A stretch of DNA of 64,000 bases from Ancylobacter sp. Lp-2 (GCF_020523795.1 NZ_JAJALI010000004.1:426352-490351); one strand, 5' to 3'; shown: positions 43,983 through 53,290, counted from the first letter of the stretch. Notes: generated by a model not told the origin, from the letters alone. Numbers and translations: made by a program.

Positions 43983-46177
43983 GTATACCTCAGCGTGCCG
44001 GTGACGGTACGGCCCTCGCCATAGAAGCAGGCATAGGCGCTGGCGCAGGAGGCGACATAGGTCTCGTCGGCGAGATTCTTGGCGTTCACCTGCACCTCCA
44101 CGCCCTTGAGCTTCGGACTCAGCACCGCGAGATCATAGCGCAGCATGGCATCGTAGAGGGTGGCCGAGGGCACGGTGAAGGTATTGCCGCTGTTGCCCCA
44201 GCTCTCGCCGATATAGCGGACGCCGCCGCCGATGGTCAGCCCGTTCAGCTTGCCGGTGTTGAAGCTGTAGGTGCTCCACAGGCCCGCCTGGTGCTGGGGA
44301 ATGCGGGCCGGCGTGTTGCCGACCTGCGAGGCGGTCTTGGAGTCCTCGATGACCGAGTCGACATAGGAGTAGGACGCCACGACGTTCCAGTTGTCGACGA
44401 TCTCGGCCCGCGCGGACAGTTCGAAGCCTCGATTGTGCACCTCGCCGATCTGGGAATAGACCGTCTGCGCCAGCGTGCTGTTCCACACGCCTTCCACCAC
44501 GTTGTTCTGCGTGATGTCGTAATAGGCGGCGGTCAGCAGGATGCGGTCGGTCGGCGCGTATTTGACGCCGACCTCGAACTGCTCGGCGGTGGTGGGGTCG
44601 AAGGGATTCTCCCCGGCGAGCGGCGTGTAGAGCGCCGGCTCGAAGGACGTCGAATAGCTCACATAGGGGGCGATGCCGTTGTCGAAGGCATAGAGCGCGC
44701 CGAGCCGGTAGGTGAAGGCCTGGTCGTCATAGGCGGTGCTGGTGCCGGCCAGATTGTCGTCGATGGTGGTGTCCGCCCAGTCGTAGCGGATGCCGGCCAG
44801 CAGATGCAGCCGCCCGATGGTGATCTGGTCCTGCAGATAGACGCCGGTCTGCCAGGCCGAGAGCGTCTCGTCGCTGTCGACGTCGAGCACGATGCCGGCA
44901 TAGTCGTAGTTCGACCCATAGACCGGGTTGTTCAGGCTGATGTCGGGGATGTCGAAATTGTAGCCCCACCAGTAGTCGCGCGAGCGGTTGCGGTAGTCGA
45001 GCCCGGCGAGGACGGTGTGCTCGGCGGCACCGGTGTTGAAGTTGGCCTGCACCTGGTTGTCGATGGTGAAAATGCCCCAGGTCTCGGTGCCGCCGCTGGC
45101 GTTGCGGCTGACCCAGGCTTCGCCGGCATCATCGACGCTGGAACTACCCCAGGTCAGGGTATGGTGCAGCGTGTCGACCCACAGGTAGCGCGCCTTCTGG
45201 CGTACGGTGAACACATTGTTCAGCTCCCGCTCGAACTCGTAGCCGATCCAGGCCTGCTCGCGATTGAAGTCCTCCCAGTCGGGATCGGACACGAAGAAGT
45301 TGCGCGAGACATAGCCGTAGCCCTCGATGGGCTCGAGCGTGCCCGCCGCGTCGAGGAAGTTGCGGAAGCCGGCTTCCGGCTCGTACTGGTAGCCGGCGAG
45401 AATGGTGAGCGTCGTCTGCGCGTCCGGCGTCCAGGTCAGCGACGGTGCGATGGCGAAGCCCTGCTGCTCGGCGTAATCCTCCTGCAGATCGGTGGTCAGC
45501 CCGGTGCCGACGATGCGGTAGCGCCAGTCATCGGTCCCTACCAGCTTGTCGCTGAGGTCGAACGAGCCCTGGAACATGTTGCCGGTGCCGACTGTCAGCT
45601 CGACCTGATGGAAAGGTTCGTCGGTCGGCTTCTTGCTCACCATGTTGATGAGGCCGCCGGGATTGAGCTGGCCATAGAGCACCGAGGCCGGGCCGGATAT
45701 CAGTTCGACCCGCTCCAGCAAATAAGGGTACATCTTGGAATATTCGAGGTCACCGCCGAAGAAGAGGCCGTCGAGATATTTCGGGACGTAATAGAAGCCG
45801 CGTACGAAGATCTCGTCGCGCAGATTGGAGGCGCCGCGATATTCGCTGAAGACGCCGGGCGAGTAGCGCAGCGCTTCCGCCACCGATTCCGCCTGCTGGT
45901 CCTCTATCTGCTGGCGGGGCACGACCGAGATCGACACCGGCGTATCGGCGATCGGCGTGTCCGTCTTGGTGCCGGCAGTGCTCTGCTGGGCCACGTAGCC
46001 ATCCACCGGTCCGTCGCCGCGCTCCTTCGAGCCCTGCACCTGCACCGTGTCGAGCACGATCTCGCTGCCGGTTTCCTGTGCCTGAGCGGCGCCGATGGCG
46101 ATCAGGCTGGTCGCGCCCAGAAGAGAGGCGCGCAGCAGGAGAGACGACCCGGCGAAGAGCGAGAAGGAGCGGACCAT
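43976..46177 (-). CDS. TonB-dependent siderophore receptor
   Basis: A 733-residue outer-membrane receptor with a signal peptide ending AAQAQ. A plug domain follows with IADTPVSISVVPRQQIEDQQ and AEALRYSPGVFSEYRGASN, then RVELISGPASVLYGQLNPGG and LINMVSKKPTDEPF, typical of siderophore receptors of the FhuA/FoxA branch. The barrel ends with GRTVTGTLRYTW, the aromatic terminal strand. It should bind the ferric siderophore and import it with TonB energy. It starts a short leftward operon with the esterase and diverges from the ABC importer genes across 391 bases. Confidence 0.94.
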   Translation of the reverse strand: MVRSFSLFAGSSLLLRASLLGATSLIAIGAAQAQETGSEIVLDTVQVQGSKERGDGPVDGYVAQQSTAGTKTDTPIADTPVSISVVPRQQIEDQQAESVAEALRYSPGVFSEYRGASNLRDEIFVRGFYYVPKYLDGLFFGGDLEYSKMYPYLLERVELISGPASVLYGQLNPGGLINMVSKKPTDEPFHQVELTVGTGNMFQGSFDLSDKLVGTDDWRYRIVGTGLTTDLQEDYAEQQGFAIAPSLTWTPDAQTTLTILAGYQYEPEAGFRNFLDAAGTLEPIEGYGYVSRNFFVSDPDWEDFNREQAWIGYEFERELNNVFTVRQKARYLWVDTLHHTLTWGSSSVDDAGEAWVSRNASGGTETWGIFTIDNQVQANFNTGAAEHTVLAGLDYRNRSRDYWWGYNFDIPDISLNNPVYGSNYDYAGIVLDVDSDETLSAWQTGVYLQDQITIGRLHLLAGIRYDWADTTIDDNLAGTSTAYDDQAFTYRLGALYAFDNGIAPYVSYSTSFEPALYTPLAGENPFDPTTAEQFEVGVKYAPTDRILLTAAYYDITQNNVVEGVWNSTLAQTVYSQIGEVHNRGFELSARAEIVDNWNVVASYSYVDSVIEDSKTASQVGNTPARIPQHQAGLWSTYSFNTGKLNGLTIGGGVRYIGESWGNSGNTFTVPSATLYDAMLRYDLAVLSPKLKGVEVQVNAKNLADETYVASCASAYACFYGEGRTVTGTLRYTW

Positions 46178-46568
46178 GGTTTAGCCTTTGACTGCAGAAC
46201 CGCGAAGGAGGCCTTTCGGTCCATCCTTCGACTGACTAATCCATGTATAGGGGCGACGGGCATAAGCGTCGACAAAGCCGTACTTCGTAGAAACGGCAAA
46301 ATCGCTTGCGGAAACGGCGTGTCATTGAGAGGTGCACAAGTTTGTAATTGTTATAATGAGTGAACTTGTTAAAAAAACCGAGAGTCAGCCTTGAATGATG
46401 TGTGTCATATTGCGATTGATCATTCCAAGATGAGCATAAATGACTTCAGACTGGCATCATGATCGTTGCTTGCCCCTGTGACATGCTCGTCAGCCGGCGC
46501 GATATCCGTGCGAGCCGTCCTCGCGGCGGCCGCCCGCAATGCCGTGACGCGGGTCTTGGCAATCGGAG
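46178..46568. promoter_or_regulatory. Divergent promoter region, receptor versus ABC importer
   Basis: There is no gene. It must drive the receptor-esterase operon leftward and the importer operon rightward. It is AT-rich at 46340-46440. It includes TAATTGTTATA (46345-46355), shared with the biosynthesis promoter region, and a long-spaced inverted repeat listed separately. Both are candidates for the AraC regulator or an iron repressor. Confidence 0.5.
46390..46429. repeat. Spaced inverted repeat in divergent iron promoter
   Basis: CTTGAATGAT (46390-46399) is matched by ATCATTCCAAG (46419-46429), an inverted pair with one extra base and a 19-base spacer. The layout suits a dimeric regulator such as an AraC protein, or a weak hairpin. 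It lies between the divergent receptor and importer genes. Confidence 0.4.
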
Positions 46569-47522
46569 TTGGAGAGAGCGATGAGAGAACGGCGACGCAA
46601 CGCGGCGCGGATGCGGCGGTGGACGATCGCGCTCGTCCTGCTCGGCTGGTCGGCGGCGGCGCCGGTGACGTTCGCGGCGGACATTCGCGTGCGGCACGCG
46701 CAGGGCGAAACCGTGGTGGCCACGCTTCCGAAGACCGCACTCGTCTTTGATCTCGCGGTGCTCGACACGCTCGATGCGCTCGGCGTCGAGGTGGCCGGCG
46801 TGCCGGCCTCGCACGTGCCGGACATTCTCGGCAAATACCGCGAGGCGCGCTACCTGAAGATCGGCTCGCTGTTCGAGCCCGACTTCGAGGCGGTGAACGC
46901 GGCAAAGCCCGATCTCGTCATCGTGGCGGCGCGCTCGGCCGCCGTCTATCCGCAACTCGCGCGCCTCGCGCCGACGATCGACCTGACCCTGCCACCGACC
47001 GGCATGATCGACGGCGTGCGGGGGAATGTCGCCACGCTGGGCCGAATTTTCGGCAAGGAGCCGGAGGCGGCGGCGCTCGCCGGCGACATCGACCGGGCGG
47101 CGGCGCGGGTGCGACAGGCGACGGCGAAGGCCGGCACGGTGCTGATGGTGATGGTGAATGGCGGCAAGCTGACCATCTTCGGGCCCGGTTCCCGCTTCGG
47201 CTGGCTCTATGACGAACTCGGCGCCACGCCGGCGGTGGCGCAGGCCGATGCGGCGACGCATGGCGCGGCGGTGTCCTTCGAGTTCATTCTCGCGACCGAT
47301 CCCGACTGGCTGATCGTGCTCGACCGCGACGCGGCCGTCGGGCATGCCGGCGTCTCGGCTCGCCAGGTACTGGACAATGAGATCGTCGGCGCGACCCACG
47401 CCGCGCGCAGCGGACGGATCGTCTATGTCGATCCCGCCCGCTGGTATCTGGTCGGTGGTGGCGGCCGGTCGTTCGCCGTCATCCTGAACGATCTGGCCGA
47501 CGCCCTCGCGGCGGCGCATTGA
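46569..47522 (+). CDS. Ferric-siderophore-binding periplasmic protein (CeuE/FatB/YclQ type)
   Basis: A 317-residue binding protein with a signal segment (RWTIALVLLGWSAAAPVTFA). It lacks a lipobox cysteine, so it should be soluble in the periplasm. The body follows the CeuE/FatB/YclQ pattern: TALVFDLAVLDTLDALGVEV, YREARYLKIGSLFEPDFEAV, AAKPDLVIVAARSA, and SFEFILATDPDWLIVLDRDA. Members bind ferric catecholates, including linear bis-catechol fragments. With a periplasmic esterase nearby, the likely ligand is the hydrolysed iron complex. The start follows ttggagagagcg. The next gene begins 3 bases after the stop. Confidence 0.9.
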   Translation: MERAMRERRRNAARMRRWTIALVLLGWSAAAPVTFAADIRVRHAQGETVVATLPKTALVFDLAVLDTLDALGVEVAGVPASHVPDILGKYREARYLKIGSLFEPDFEAVNAAKPDLVIVAARSAAVYPQLARLAPTIDLTLPPTGMIDGVRGNVATLGRIFGKEPEAAALAGDIDRAAARVRQATAKAGTVLMVMVNGGKLTIFGPGSRFGWLYDELGATPAVAQADAATHGAAVSFEFILATDPDWLIVLDRDAAVGHAGVSARQVLDNEIVGATHAARSGRIVYVDPARWYLVGGGGRSFAVILNDLADALAAAH

Positions 47523-47525
47523 GGG

Positions 47526-48527
47526 ATGCCGCACCCGATGCCGCCCTCCAGCCCTCGGCGCCCAGGCGGCGCGGCGGCGCTCGCGGTCGTGGCGGCGGGG
47601 CTGCTCCTGCTCGCCAGCGCCAGCCTGTTCGTCGGAAGCGCCGGGCTCACGCCGCGGGCGGTGCTCGCCGGCGATCCGGCGGCGCTGCGCCTGCTGCTCG
47701 CCAGCCGGCTGCCGCGTACCCTGGCCGTGCTGCTCGCGGGCCTGTCGCTCGGGATCGCCGCCGTGCTCATGCAGGTGCTGTTCCGCAACCGGTTCGTCGA
47801 GCCGACGACCGCCGGGACGGCGGATTTCGCCGGCCTCGGCCTTCTGCTGGCCGCGATCCTGGCCCCCGGCCTGCCGGTCTGGGGCAAGATGCTGGTTGCG
47901 ACCGGATTCGCCCTCGTCGGGACGGCGATCTTCCTGCGCATCGTCGGGCGCATCGCCTGGCGCGACGATGCCGTCGTGCCGCTGATCGGGCTGATGCTGG
48001 GCGGCGTGGTCGGGGCGTCGTCGGCCTTCCTCGCCTATCGATTCGACCTCGTGCAAATGCTGAGCGCCTGGACGAGCGGGGATTTCTCCGGCGTGCTGCG
48101 CGGGCGCTACGAGTTGCTGTGGTTCGCCGGCGGCGTCGCGATCCTTGCCTATGCCGCGGCCGATCGCTTCACCGTGGCGGGTCTCGGCGAGAATTTCAGC
48201 ACCAATCTCGGGCTCGACCATCGGGCGACCGTGCGTGCCGGCCTCGCCGTCGTCGCGCTGGTCACCGCCAGTTGTACCGTTACGGTCGGCATGGTGCCGT
48301 TCCTCGGCCTCATGGTGGCGAACGGCGTCTGCCTGGTCATGGGCGACAATCTGCGGCGGTCGCTGCCCTGGATCGCCCTGGCCGGCGCGGCCTTCCTGCT
48401 GCTCTGCGACATGGCCGGGCGCCTCGTCCACTTTCCCTATGAGATTCCGGTCGGCACGGTGGCCGGCGTGGTCGGCAGCGGACTGTTCCTGCAGATGCTG
48501 CTGTCGCGGCGTGTGCGCCTTGGTTGA
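47526..48527 (+). CDS. FecCD-family permease, first subunit
   Basis: A 333-residue inner-membrane permease with nine or ten helices (ALAVVAAGLLLLASASLFVG at the start). The SRLPRTLAVLLAGLSLGIAA stretch and VLMQVLFRNRFVEPTTAGTA mark the FecCD/BtuC family, here of the YclN/FatD branch. MVPFLGLMVANGVCLVMGDN is the late conserved loop. An alternative ATG lies at 47538. The second permease gene begins inside its end. Confidence 0.92.
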   Translation: MPHPMPPSSPRRPGGAAALAVVAAGLLLLASASLFVGSAGLTPRAVLAGDPAALRLLLASRLPRTLAVLLAGLSLGIAAVLMQVLFRNRFVEPTTAGTADFAGLGLLLAAILAPGLPVWGKMLVATGFALVGTAIFLRIVGRIAWRDDAVVPLIGLMLGGVVGASSAFLAYRFDLVQMLSAWTSGDFSGVLRGRYELLWFAGGVAILAYAAADRFTVAGLGENFSTNLGLDHRATVRAGLAVVALVTASCTVTVGMVPFLGLMVANGVCLVMGDNLRRSLPWIALAGAAFLLLCDMAGRLVHFPYEIPVGTVAGVVGSGLFLQMLLSRRVRLG

Positions 48528-49485
48528 ACCGCGCGCGCTCCGGGCGGGCGGGCGGCTGCTGGCGCTGGCCTTCGTCGCCGTCCTCGCCGGCGTCGCCTTC
48601 CTCACCGTGGGGGCGAAGGGCGACTGGGGTTTCGTGCTGTCGCTGCGGGGAGGAAAGCTGGCGGGAATGGTACTGGTGGGCGTTGCGATCGCGGTCTCCA
48701 CCGTCCTGTTCCAGACTGTCACACGCAACCGTCTGCTGACGCCCTCCGTGATGGGCTTCGACGCCCTCTATGTGGCGCTGCAGACCGCGATCGTGTTCGC
48801 GTTCGGTGCCCATGGGCTGGCCGGGATCGACCCGCAGCTGCGGTTCCTGCTGCATGTGCTGCTGATGCTCGTGGTGACGGGGGCGCTGTTCCACGGGCTG
48901 ATCGCACGGACCCGGGGCGACCTGCATCTGCTGCTGCTGAGCGGCGTGGTGTTCGGCCTGTTCTGCCGCAGCCTGACCGGCTTCATGCAGCGCGTGCTCG
49001 ATCCGAACGAGTTCGCGGTGTTGCAGGGGCTCGTCTTCGCGCGCTTCAACACCATTGAGGTCACGCTGCTGCCGGTCGCCGGCGCGGCGCTGCTCGCGGT
49101 GCTGCCACTGGTGTGGCGGCTCGCCCCGGCGCTCGACGTGCTGGCTCTGGGCCGCGACGTGGCGATCGGCGTCGGCCTCGACCATGATCGCATCCAGCGC
49201 CGGACCGTCGCGCTGGCCGCCATCCTCGTCTGCGTCTCGACGGCGCTGGTGGGGCCGGTGTTGTTCCTCGGCATCCTCGTCAGCAATCTCGCCTATCGCC
49301 TGCTGGCCAGCGAACGGCACCGCGATACGTTGCCCGCCGCCGCGCTGATCGCGGTGACCGTGCTCATCGGCGGCCAGACCCTGATGGAGCGGGTCGTCGG
49401 CCTCGACATACCGCTCGGCGTGGTCATCGATTTCGTCGGCGGCGGGGTGTTCCTGCTTTTGCTCATGCGGAGCCAGCGCGAATGA
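48511..49485 (+). CDS. FecCD-family permease, second subunit
   Basis: A 324-residue permease from a GTG at 48511, overlapping the previous gene by 17 bases; a TTG at 48520 is also possible. A longer in-frame opening upstream belongs to the other permease's shadow. Motifs include GGKLAGMVLVGVAIAVSTVL, FQTVTRNRLLTPSVMGFDAL, ALGRDVAIGVGLDHDRIQRR and GPVLFLGILVSNLAYRLL. It pairs with the first permease as a YclO/FatC-type partner. Its stop overlaps the ATPase start as ATGA. Confidence 0.9.
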   Translation: MCALVEPRALRAGGRLLALAFVAVLAGVAFLTVGAKGDWGFVLSLRGGKLAGMVLVGVAIAVSTVLFQTVTRNRLLTPSVMGFDALYVALQTAIVFAFGAHGLAGIDPQLRFLLHVLLMLVVTGALFHGLIARTRGDLHLLLLSGVVFGLFCRSLTGFMQRVLDPNEFAVLQGLVFARFNTIEVTLLPVAGAALLAVLPLVWRLAPALDVLALGRDVAIGVGLDHDRIQRRTVALAAILVCVSTALVGPVLFLGILVSNLAYRLLASERHRDTLPAAALIAVTVLIGGQTLMERVVGLDIPLGVVIDFVGGGVFLLLLMRSQRE

Positions 49486-50240
49486 TCGAGATCGAAGGGC
49501 TGAGCATGGACCGTGACGGCGTGCGGGTGCTGGACGATGTCTCGCTGCAGATTCCCGACCGCAGCCTCACCATGCTGATCGGTCCCAACGGCGCGGGAAA
49601 ATCGACGCTGCTGGGCCTGATCGCCCGCCTGCTGCGGCCGAGTGCCGGCCATGTGCGGGTGGACGGGCTCGACGTCTTTCGCGCCGCCTCCGATGCGGTG
49701 GCACGCAAGCTCGCCATCCTGCGGCAGGAGAACCACATCCTGCCCCAGCTCACCGTCGAGGAACTGGTGGGCTTCGGCCGCTACCCGCACAGCCGGGGCC
49801 GGCTGGCCGCGGAGGACCGTCGACAGATCGCCGATGCGCTGCACCGTGCCAACATCGCCGCGCTCGCCGGACGGCGGCTGTTCGAATTGTCCGGAGGCCA
49901 GCGCCAGAGAGCCTTCCTCGCCATGGTGCTGGCACAGGATACGCCCTATCTGCTCCTCGACGAGCCACTGAACAATCTGGATCCCCGGCAGGCGATCAGC
50001 ATGATGCAGGTGCTCCGCCGCGCGGTGACCGATCTGGGCAAGAGCATCGTCATGGTGGTGCATGACGTGAACTGCGCCTCGTTCTATGGCGACCGGATCG
50101 TGGCGATGAATGCCGGCCGCCTCGTCGCCATGGGATCGCCGAAGGACATTGTCGTGCCATCGACGCTCAGGATGATCTACGGCGTCGACATGTCGGTGCA
50201 TGAGGTCGGCGGAGCGCGGATCGTCCAGCCCTTTTCCTGA
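49482..50240 (+). CDS. Ferric-siderophore ABC transporter ATPase
   Basis: A 252-residue ATPase completing the importer. Walker A is GPNGAGKST (about 37-45), the signature LSGGQRQRAFLAMVLAQ, Walker B YLLLDEPLNNLD, and the switch histidine lies in MVVHDVNCASFYGDRIVAMN. The QENHILPQLTVEELVGFGRY stretch is typical of FecE/YclP-type subunits. Four genes, binding protein to ATPase, form one tight rightward operon. It is convergent with oprB, with 162 bases between stops. Confidence 0.94.
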   Translation: MIEIEGLSMDRDGVRVLDDVSLQIPDRSLTMLIGPNGAGKSTLLGLIARLLRPSAGHVRVDGLDVFRAASDAVARKLAILRQENHILPQLTVEELVGFGRYPHSRGRLAAEDRRQIADALHRANIAALAGRRLFELSGGQRQRAFLAMVLAQDTPYLLLDEPLNNLDPRQAISMMQVLRRAVTDLGKSIVMVVHDVNCASFYGDRIVAMNAGRLVAMGSPKDIVVPSTLRMIYGVDMSVHEVGGARIVQPFS

Positions 50241-50402
50241 GCTCGCGATGGCGGGGACCGAGCCGTTCGAGCCGTTCATTCCGCGGGAGAGCCTCTCCTT
50301 GGTCAGGAGCGGGGGCAACGCCCGTGAAGGCCAGGGGCAATGCCGTCGCCGGGACGGTCCCGCTTCGCGCAGCGTGCCGTCGGGCCTTTCCATTCACGCG
50401 CA

Positions 50403-51743
50403 CTACAGCGTGACGGCCATCCGCAGGCCGATGACGCTGGCGTCCCTGATGGCCGCGCTCGGATCGTCGGGATCGGGCGCATTGCCGCCGGGGTGGAAAA
50501 CGTACTGGAAGAAGGGTTGCACCGACAGCCAGGGCGTGACCGCCGCCTGATAGGTAATCTCCAGCACCGCCTCATAGTCCGGCACGGGCCCCACTACGCC
50601 GGAATAGGCGTTGGTTGCCCGCGCGAGGTCGGAGGCGCCACCGCTCATATGAGCATAGGCGAAGCCGACGCCGAAAATGTCGCTGTCGCGGCCGGGGAAT
50701 AGTCCCGTATAGGCCAGACCGGCATCCACGTACCAGTTGATCTGGTTGCGGTCCGACAATGGCGTGAAGGTCGCGCGCGCAAATCCCGAGAGCCCCTGGC
50801 CGGCCGCGCCCGGCTCGCTCCAGAGCGACTGGTCGACCACGACATAGAAGGCATAGTTTCCCGTCTCGTTCCTCGGCGTTCCCGATGAGAGCGGGCTGGC
50901 GAGCGATGCGCCGTTGCTTGCGATCGCCAGATCGTCAAAGCGTTCCGAATTGTACCAGGCGCCGATCTTGTAGGTGCCCGCAAGTCGGTGGTCGTTCTTG
51001 CCGGGCGTGAAAGCATGGGCGAGTTCCGCGATGGCGAGCACGCCGTCGGCGGAAAAGGTACTTCCATCGGGAGAGCCCTCGAATATCGCCGTCTGGATGG
51101 TCCAGGCGCTGTCAGGCTTGACGATGAGCTGCGCGCCGGGAACCGCATTTGGATAGGCCGGCCCTCCACCGGGAAGGTCGACCGCAAAGCTGCCCGGAAA
51201 GCCGAAGGTGGAGTTCACGAACACGCCGGCCGTCTCGCTGATCACGAAATTCTGGTCCGCCAGAATGCGACCGACCTTGATCGCCAGCGCATCGCTCAGC
51301 AGGCTTTGCTGGAACCACAATTCGCCAAGATACCAGCCGTTCGGCGCTTCGACCGAGGTGACGGTCAGCAGGTTGCCGATGTCGTATTGCGACAACCCGT
51401 GCCCCTGGACGCCATAGGCCGCCACGTGGACGTTGCCCCCCTTCCAGCCGATGAGCTTTTCCAGATCGATGTCGATTTCGGGCTGGAACAATCCGTCATA
51501 GGCACTTCCTTGCCGGATGCCGCCCGAAGGGTTGGCGAGAAAATCGCTGGTCTGGGTCAGCGTGATCGTCACGCCTTTGTTTTCCAGCGCCGTCCTTGCG
51601 CCTCCCCAGTCGCCGGTGAGCGTCGAGCGGGTGAGAATATCGTTCCAACCGGAGCCGTCCGGCTCGTCGGCCGCCAGCCCTGTCGTGGAGCAGGTGAGAA
51701 TGCAGGCGATCGACACCATTGCCTTGGCTGAAAAATCCGCCAT
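50403..51743 (-). CDS. OprB-family outer-membrane porin
   Basis: A 446-residue protein from the ATG at 51743, where MADFSAKAMVSIACILTCST, then TGLAADE, forms a good signal peptide; an upstream start would add 26 unlikely residues. The mature sequence has the OprB pattern: LTGDWGGARTALENKGVTIT, SAYDGLFQPEIDIDLEKLIG, WYLGELWFQQSLL, ALAIKVGRILADQNFV, FGFPGSF and the ending ASVIGLRMAVTL. OprB porins pass sugars and other small solutes. A link with iron is not obvious, yet the gene sits between siderophore uptake and ferritin genes. Confidence 0.9.
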   Translation of the reverse strand: MADFSAKAMVSIACILTCSTTGLAADEPDGSGWNDILTRSTLTGDWGGARTALENKGVTITLTQTSDFLANPSGGIRQGSAYDGLFQPEIDIDLEKLIGWKGGNVHVAAYGVQGHGLSQYDIGNLLTVTSVEAPNGWYLGELWFQQSLLSDALAIKVGRILADQNFVISETAGVFVNSTFGFPGSFAVDLPGGGPAYPNAVPGAQLIVKPDSAWTIQTAIFEGSPDGSTFSADGVLAIAELAHAFTPGKNDHRLAGTYKIGAWYNSERFDDLAIASNGASLASPLSSGTPRNETGNYAFYVVVDQSLWSEPGAAGQGLSGFARATFTPLSDRNQINWYVDAGLAYTGLFPGRDSDIFGVGFAYAHMSGGASDLARATNAYSGVVGPVPDYEAVLEITYQAAVTPWLSVQPFFQYVFHPGGNAPDPDDPSAAIRDASVIGLRMAVTL

Positions 51744-52115
51744 TCCGCGACCGAGGCGGCAGCCTGGCAGGTGCGCCCATGACCTTCTCTGCGCGGGAAA
51801 CACCATGACCTGCCTTCTCATGCGCGAAACGTGAAGCAGTCCGGAACGTCCTGAAGGTCCGCTGTGACGCGAATTGTCAGGTTCCTTTCAAAATGAACCT
51901 TGGTCAATAGGATGAGTCTCAGTCATGCATGTCATCCAATAAACTGTAATTGGTAAAATTATTATCGAAATATAACGTCGATCATATGTTTGATTTGACG
52001 TTTCTGGCGTGATTTCCTCGATCTGTCTGCCGCGAACACTTATCGCGTCGTGGTTGATCTGGCCTGCAACCACACGGTGCGTCCTTCGATCCGAGACGGG
52101 ATCGAATGAAAGATT
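51744..52115. promoter_or_regulatory. Divergent region between oprB-like and ferritin genes
   Basis: There is no gene. It is AT-rich from about 51930 to 52000. It holds ATTATCGAAATA (51961-51972), also found on the minus strand at 42270-42281 upstream of the siderophore operon, and a TAATTGGTAAAATTATTATC stretch. An iron-dependent operator is plausible but not shown. Confidence 0.45.
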
Positions 52116-52625
52116 ATGGGGAAATTCATGGTCAGCGAAAAGCTGAAGGACAAGCTCAACGAGCTTCTCAACGGTGAGATGGAAGCTCACCACATCTATA
52201 CGCAGGCTGCGGCATGGTGCTCGGCGAACTCCTTCGAAGGGGCGACCAAGTTCTTCCTCGGCCATGCCAAGGAGGAACTCGGCCATATGCTGAAGTTCTT
52301 CGAATTCCTCGACGATCTCAGCGCGCCGATCAGCCTCCACGGTCACCAGCGCCCGATCATCGAGGCGTCCGACATCCGTGCGCTGTTCCTGGCGATCCAG
52401 GAAGAGGAGCGCAAGGTGACGCGCCATATCGTCGAGGCCATCGCGATATCCCGCGAGGAGCACAGCTACGAGACCGACGCCTTCCTGCAGTGGTTCGCCC
52501 ACGAGCAGCACGAAGAAGAAAAGCTGTGCCGGAAGATTCTCGACCGGATCGATCTCATCGGGAAGGGCCCGCACGCCAACTACTATATCGACCGCGAACT
52601 CGCCGCGCTCGCTGCCGGCGAATGA
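52116..52625 (+). CDS. Ferritin-like iron-storage protein
   Basis: A 169-residue non-haem ferritin. From MGKFMVSEKLKDKLNELLNG it forms a four-helix bundle. Likely ferroxidase ligands are E21 in NGEMEAHHIY, E54 and H57 in KEELGHML, E97-E99 in QEEER, and E130/Q131 in HEQHEEE. A start at 52128 (MVSEKL) is possible. It stores iron safely in the cytoplasm. Placement after the uptake system suggests a matched import-and-store module, each perhaps oppositely regulated by iron. Confidence 0.9.
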   Translation: MGKFMVSEKLKDKLNELLNGEMEAHHIYTQAAAWCSANSFEGATKFFLGHAKEELGHMLKFFEFLDDLSAPISLHGHQRPIIEASDIRALFLAIQEEERKVTRHIVEAIAISREEHSYETDAFLQWFAHEQHEEEKLCRKILDRIDLIGKGPHANYYIDRELAALAAGE

Positions 52626-52710
52626 GCCATGCGTGCCGCGCGTGCCGAGATGGTGGCGTGGCACGGCTCGGGGGCGCTGCAAGGACGTGTTTCGGAGACG
52701 GGGCTGGAAC

Positions 52711-53202
52711 ATGAGACGTGCCTTTGCGCGCGCAGCCACGATCGTCGCGTTCGTCGGACTCGCATTCTTGCGGGCGGGTACGGCTACGGCTCAAACAGGC
52801 GATCCCATCGCCGCCCTCCAGGAGGCGATGGGTGAACTATCCGAGGCCCACAAGGCGGCATCCGCGATGGTCAAGGGGCACGTACCCTATGACGAGCAGG
52901 CGGCCGCTGCGGCCATGGACTCCATCTCCGCCATGGCAGTGAAGCTGCCGGCCATGTTTCCCTATGGCAGCGAGAGCGGCGAGGGGACACGCGCATCTCC
53001 GGCGATCTGGCAGAACTTCGCCGATTTCTCCGCCTACATCTCCCGGCTTCAGGCAACGGCCTCCGCCGCCGCTACCGCCGCGCCTAACGGGCCTGCGGCT
53101 TTTGCACCGGCCTATGATGCTCTGGCGGCAACCTGCAAAGCCTGCCATGCGGCGTATCGTGTGAACCCGGCGGGCGAGCCCGACCCGCTGGCCGCCCCCT
53201 AG
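52711..53202 (+). CDS. Cytochrome c' (class II c-type cytochrome)
   Basis: A 163-residue protein from the ATG at 52711, chosen because MRRAFARAATIVAFVGLAFL, ending TATAQT, is a signal peptide; an upstream in-frame start would be arginine-rich. The mature helical bundle ends with CKACH (142-146) close to the C-terminus, the layout of cytochrome c'. PAIWQNFADFSAYISRLQAT is typical of the family. These periplasmic haem proteins bind nitric oxide or act as electron carriers. It lies 85 bases after the ferritin gene. Confidence 0.9.
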   Translation: MRRAFARAATIVAFVGLAFLRAGTATAQTGDPIAALQEAMGELSEAHKAASAMVKGHVPYDEQAAAAAMDSISAMAVKLPAMFPYGSESGEGTRASPAIWQNFADFSAYISRLQATASAAATAAPNGPAAFAPAYDALAATCKACHAAYRVNPAGEPDPLAAP

Positions 53203-53290
53203 GACGATCGGAACGAATGATAGTCACACGAGCAACTGGCAACGCCGCACCCGGCGATCATCGTTCTCTCGCGATGGCAGTTTCGAGGGC

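Noticed and set aside
44291..46363. 690-codon plus-strand frame opposite the TonB receptor
   Set aside because: The receptor has a signal peptide, plug and barrel motifs on the other strand; this frame is its shadow.
46446..48728. 760-codon minus-strand frame opposite the ABC importer
   Set aside because: The importer genes have clear family motifs and tight operon spacing; the antisense frame has low-complexity His, Arg and Asp composition.
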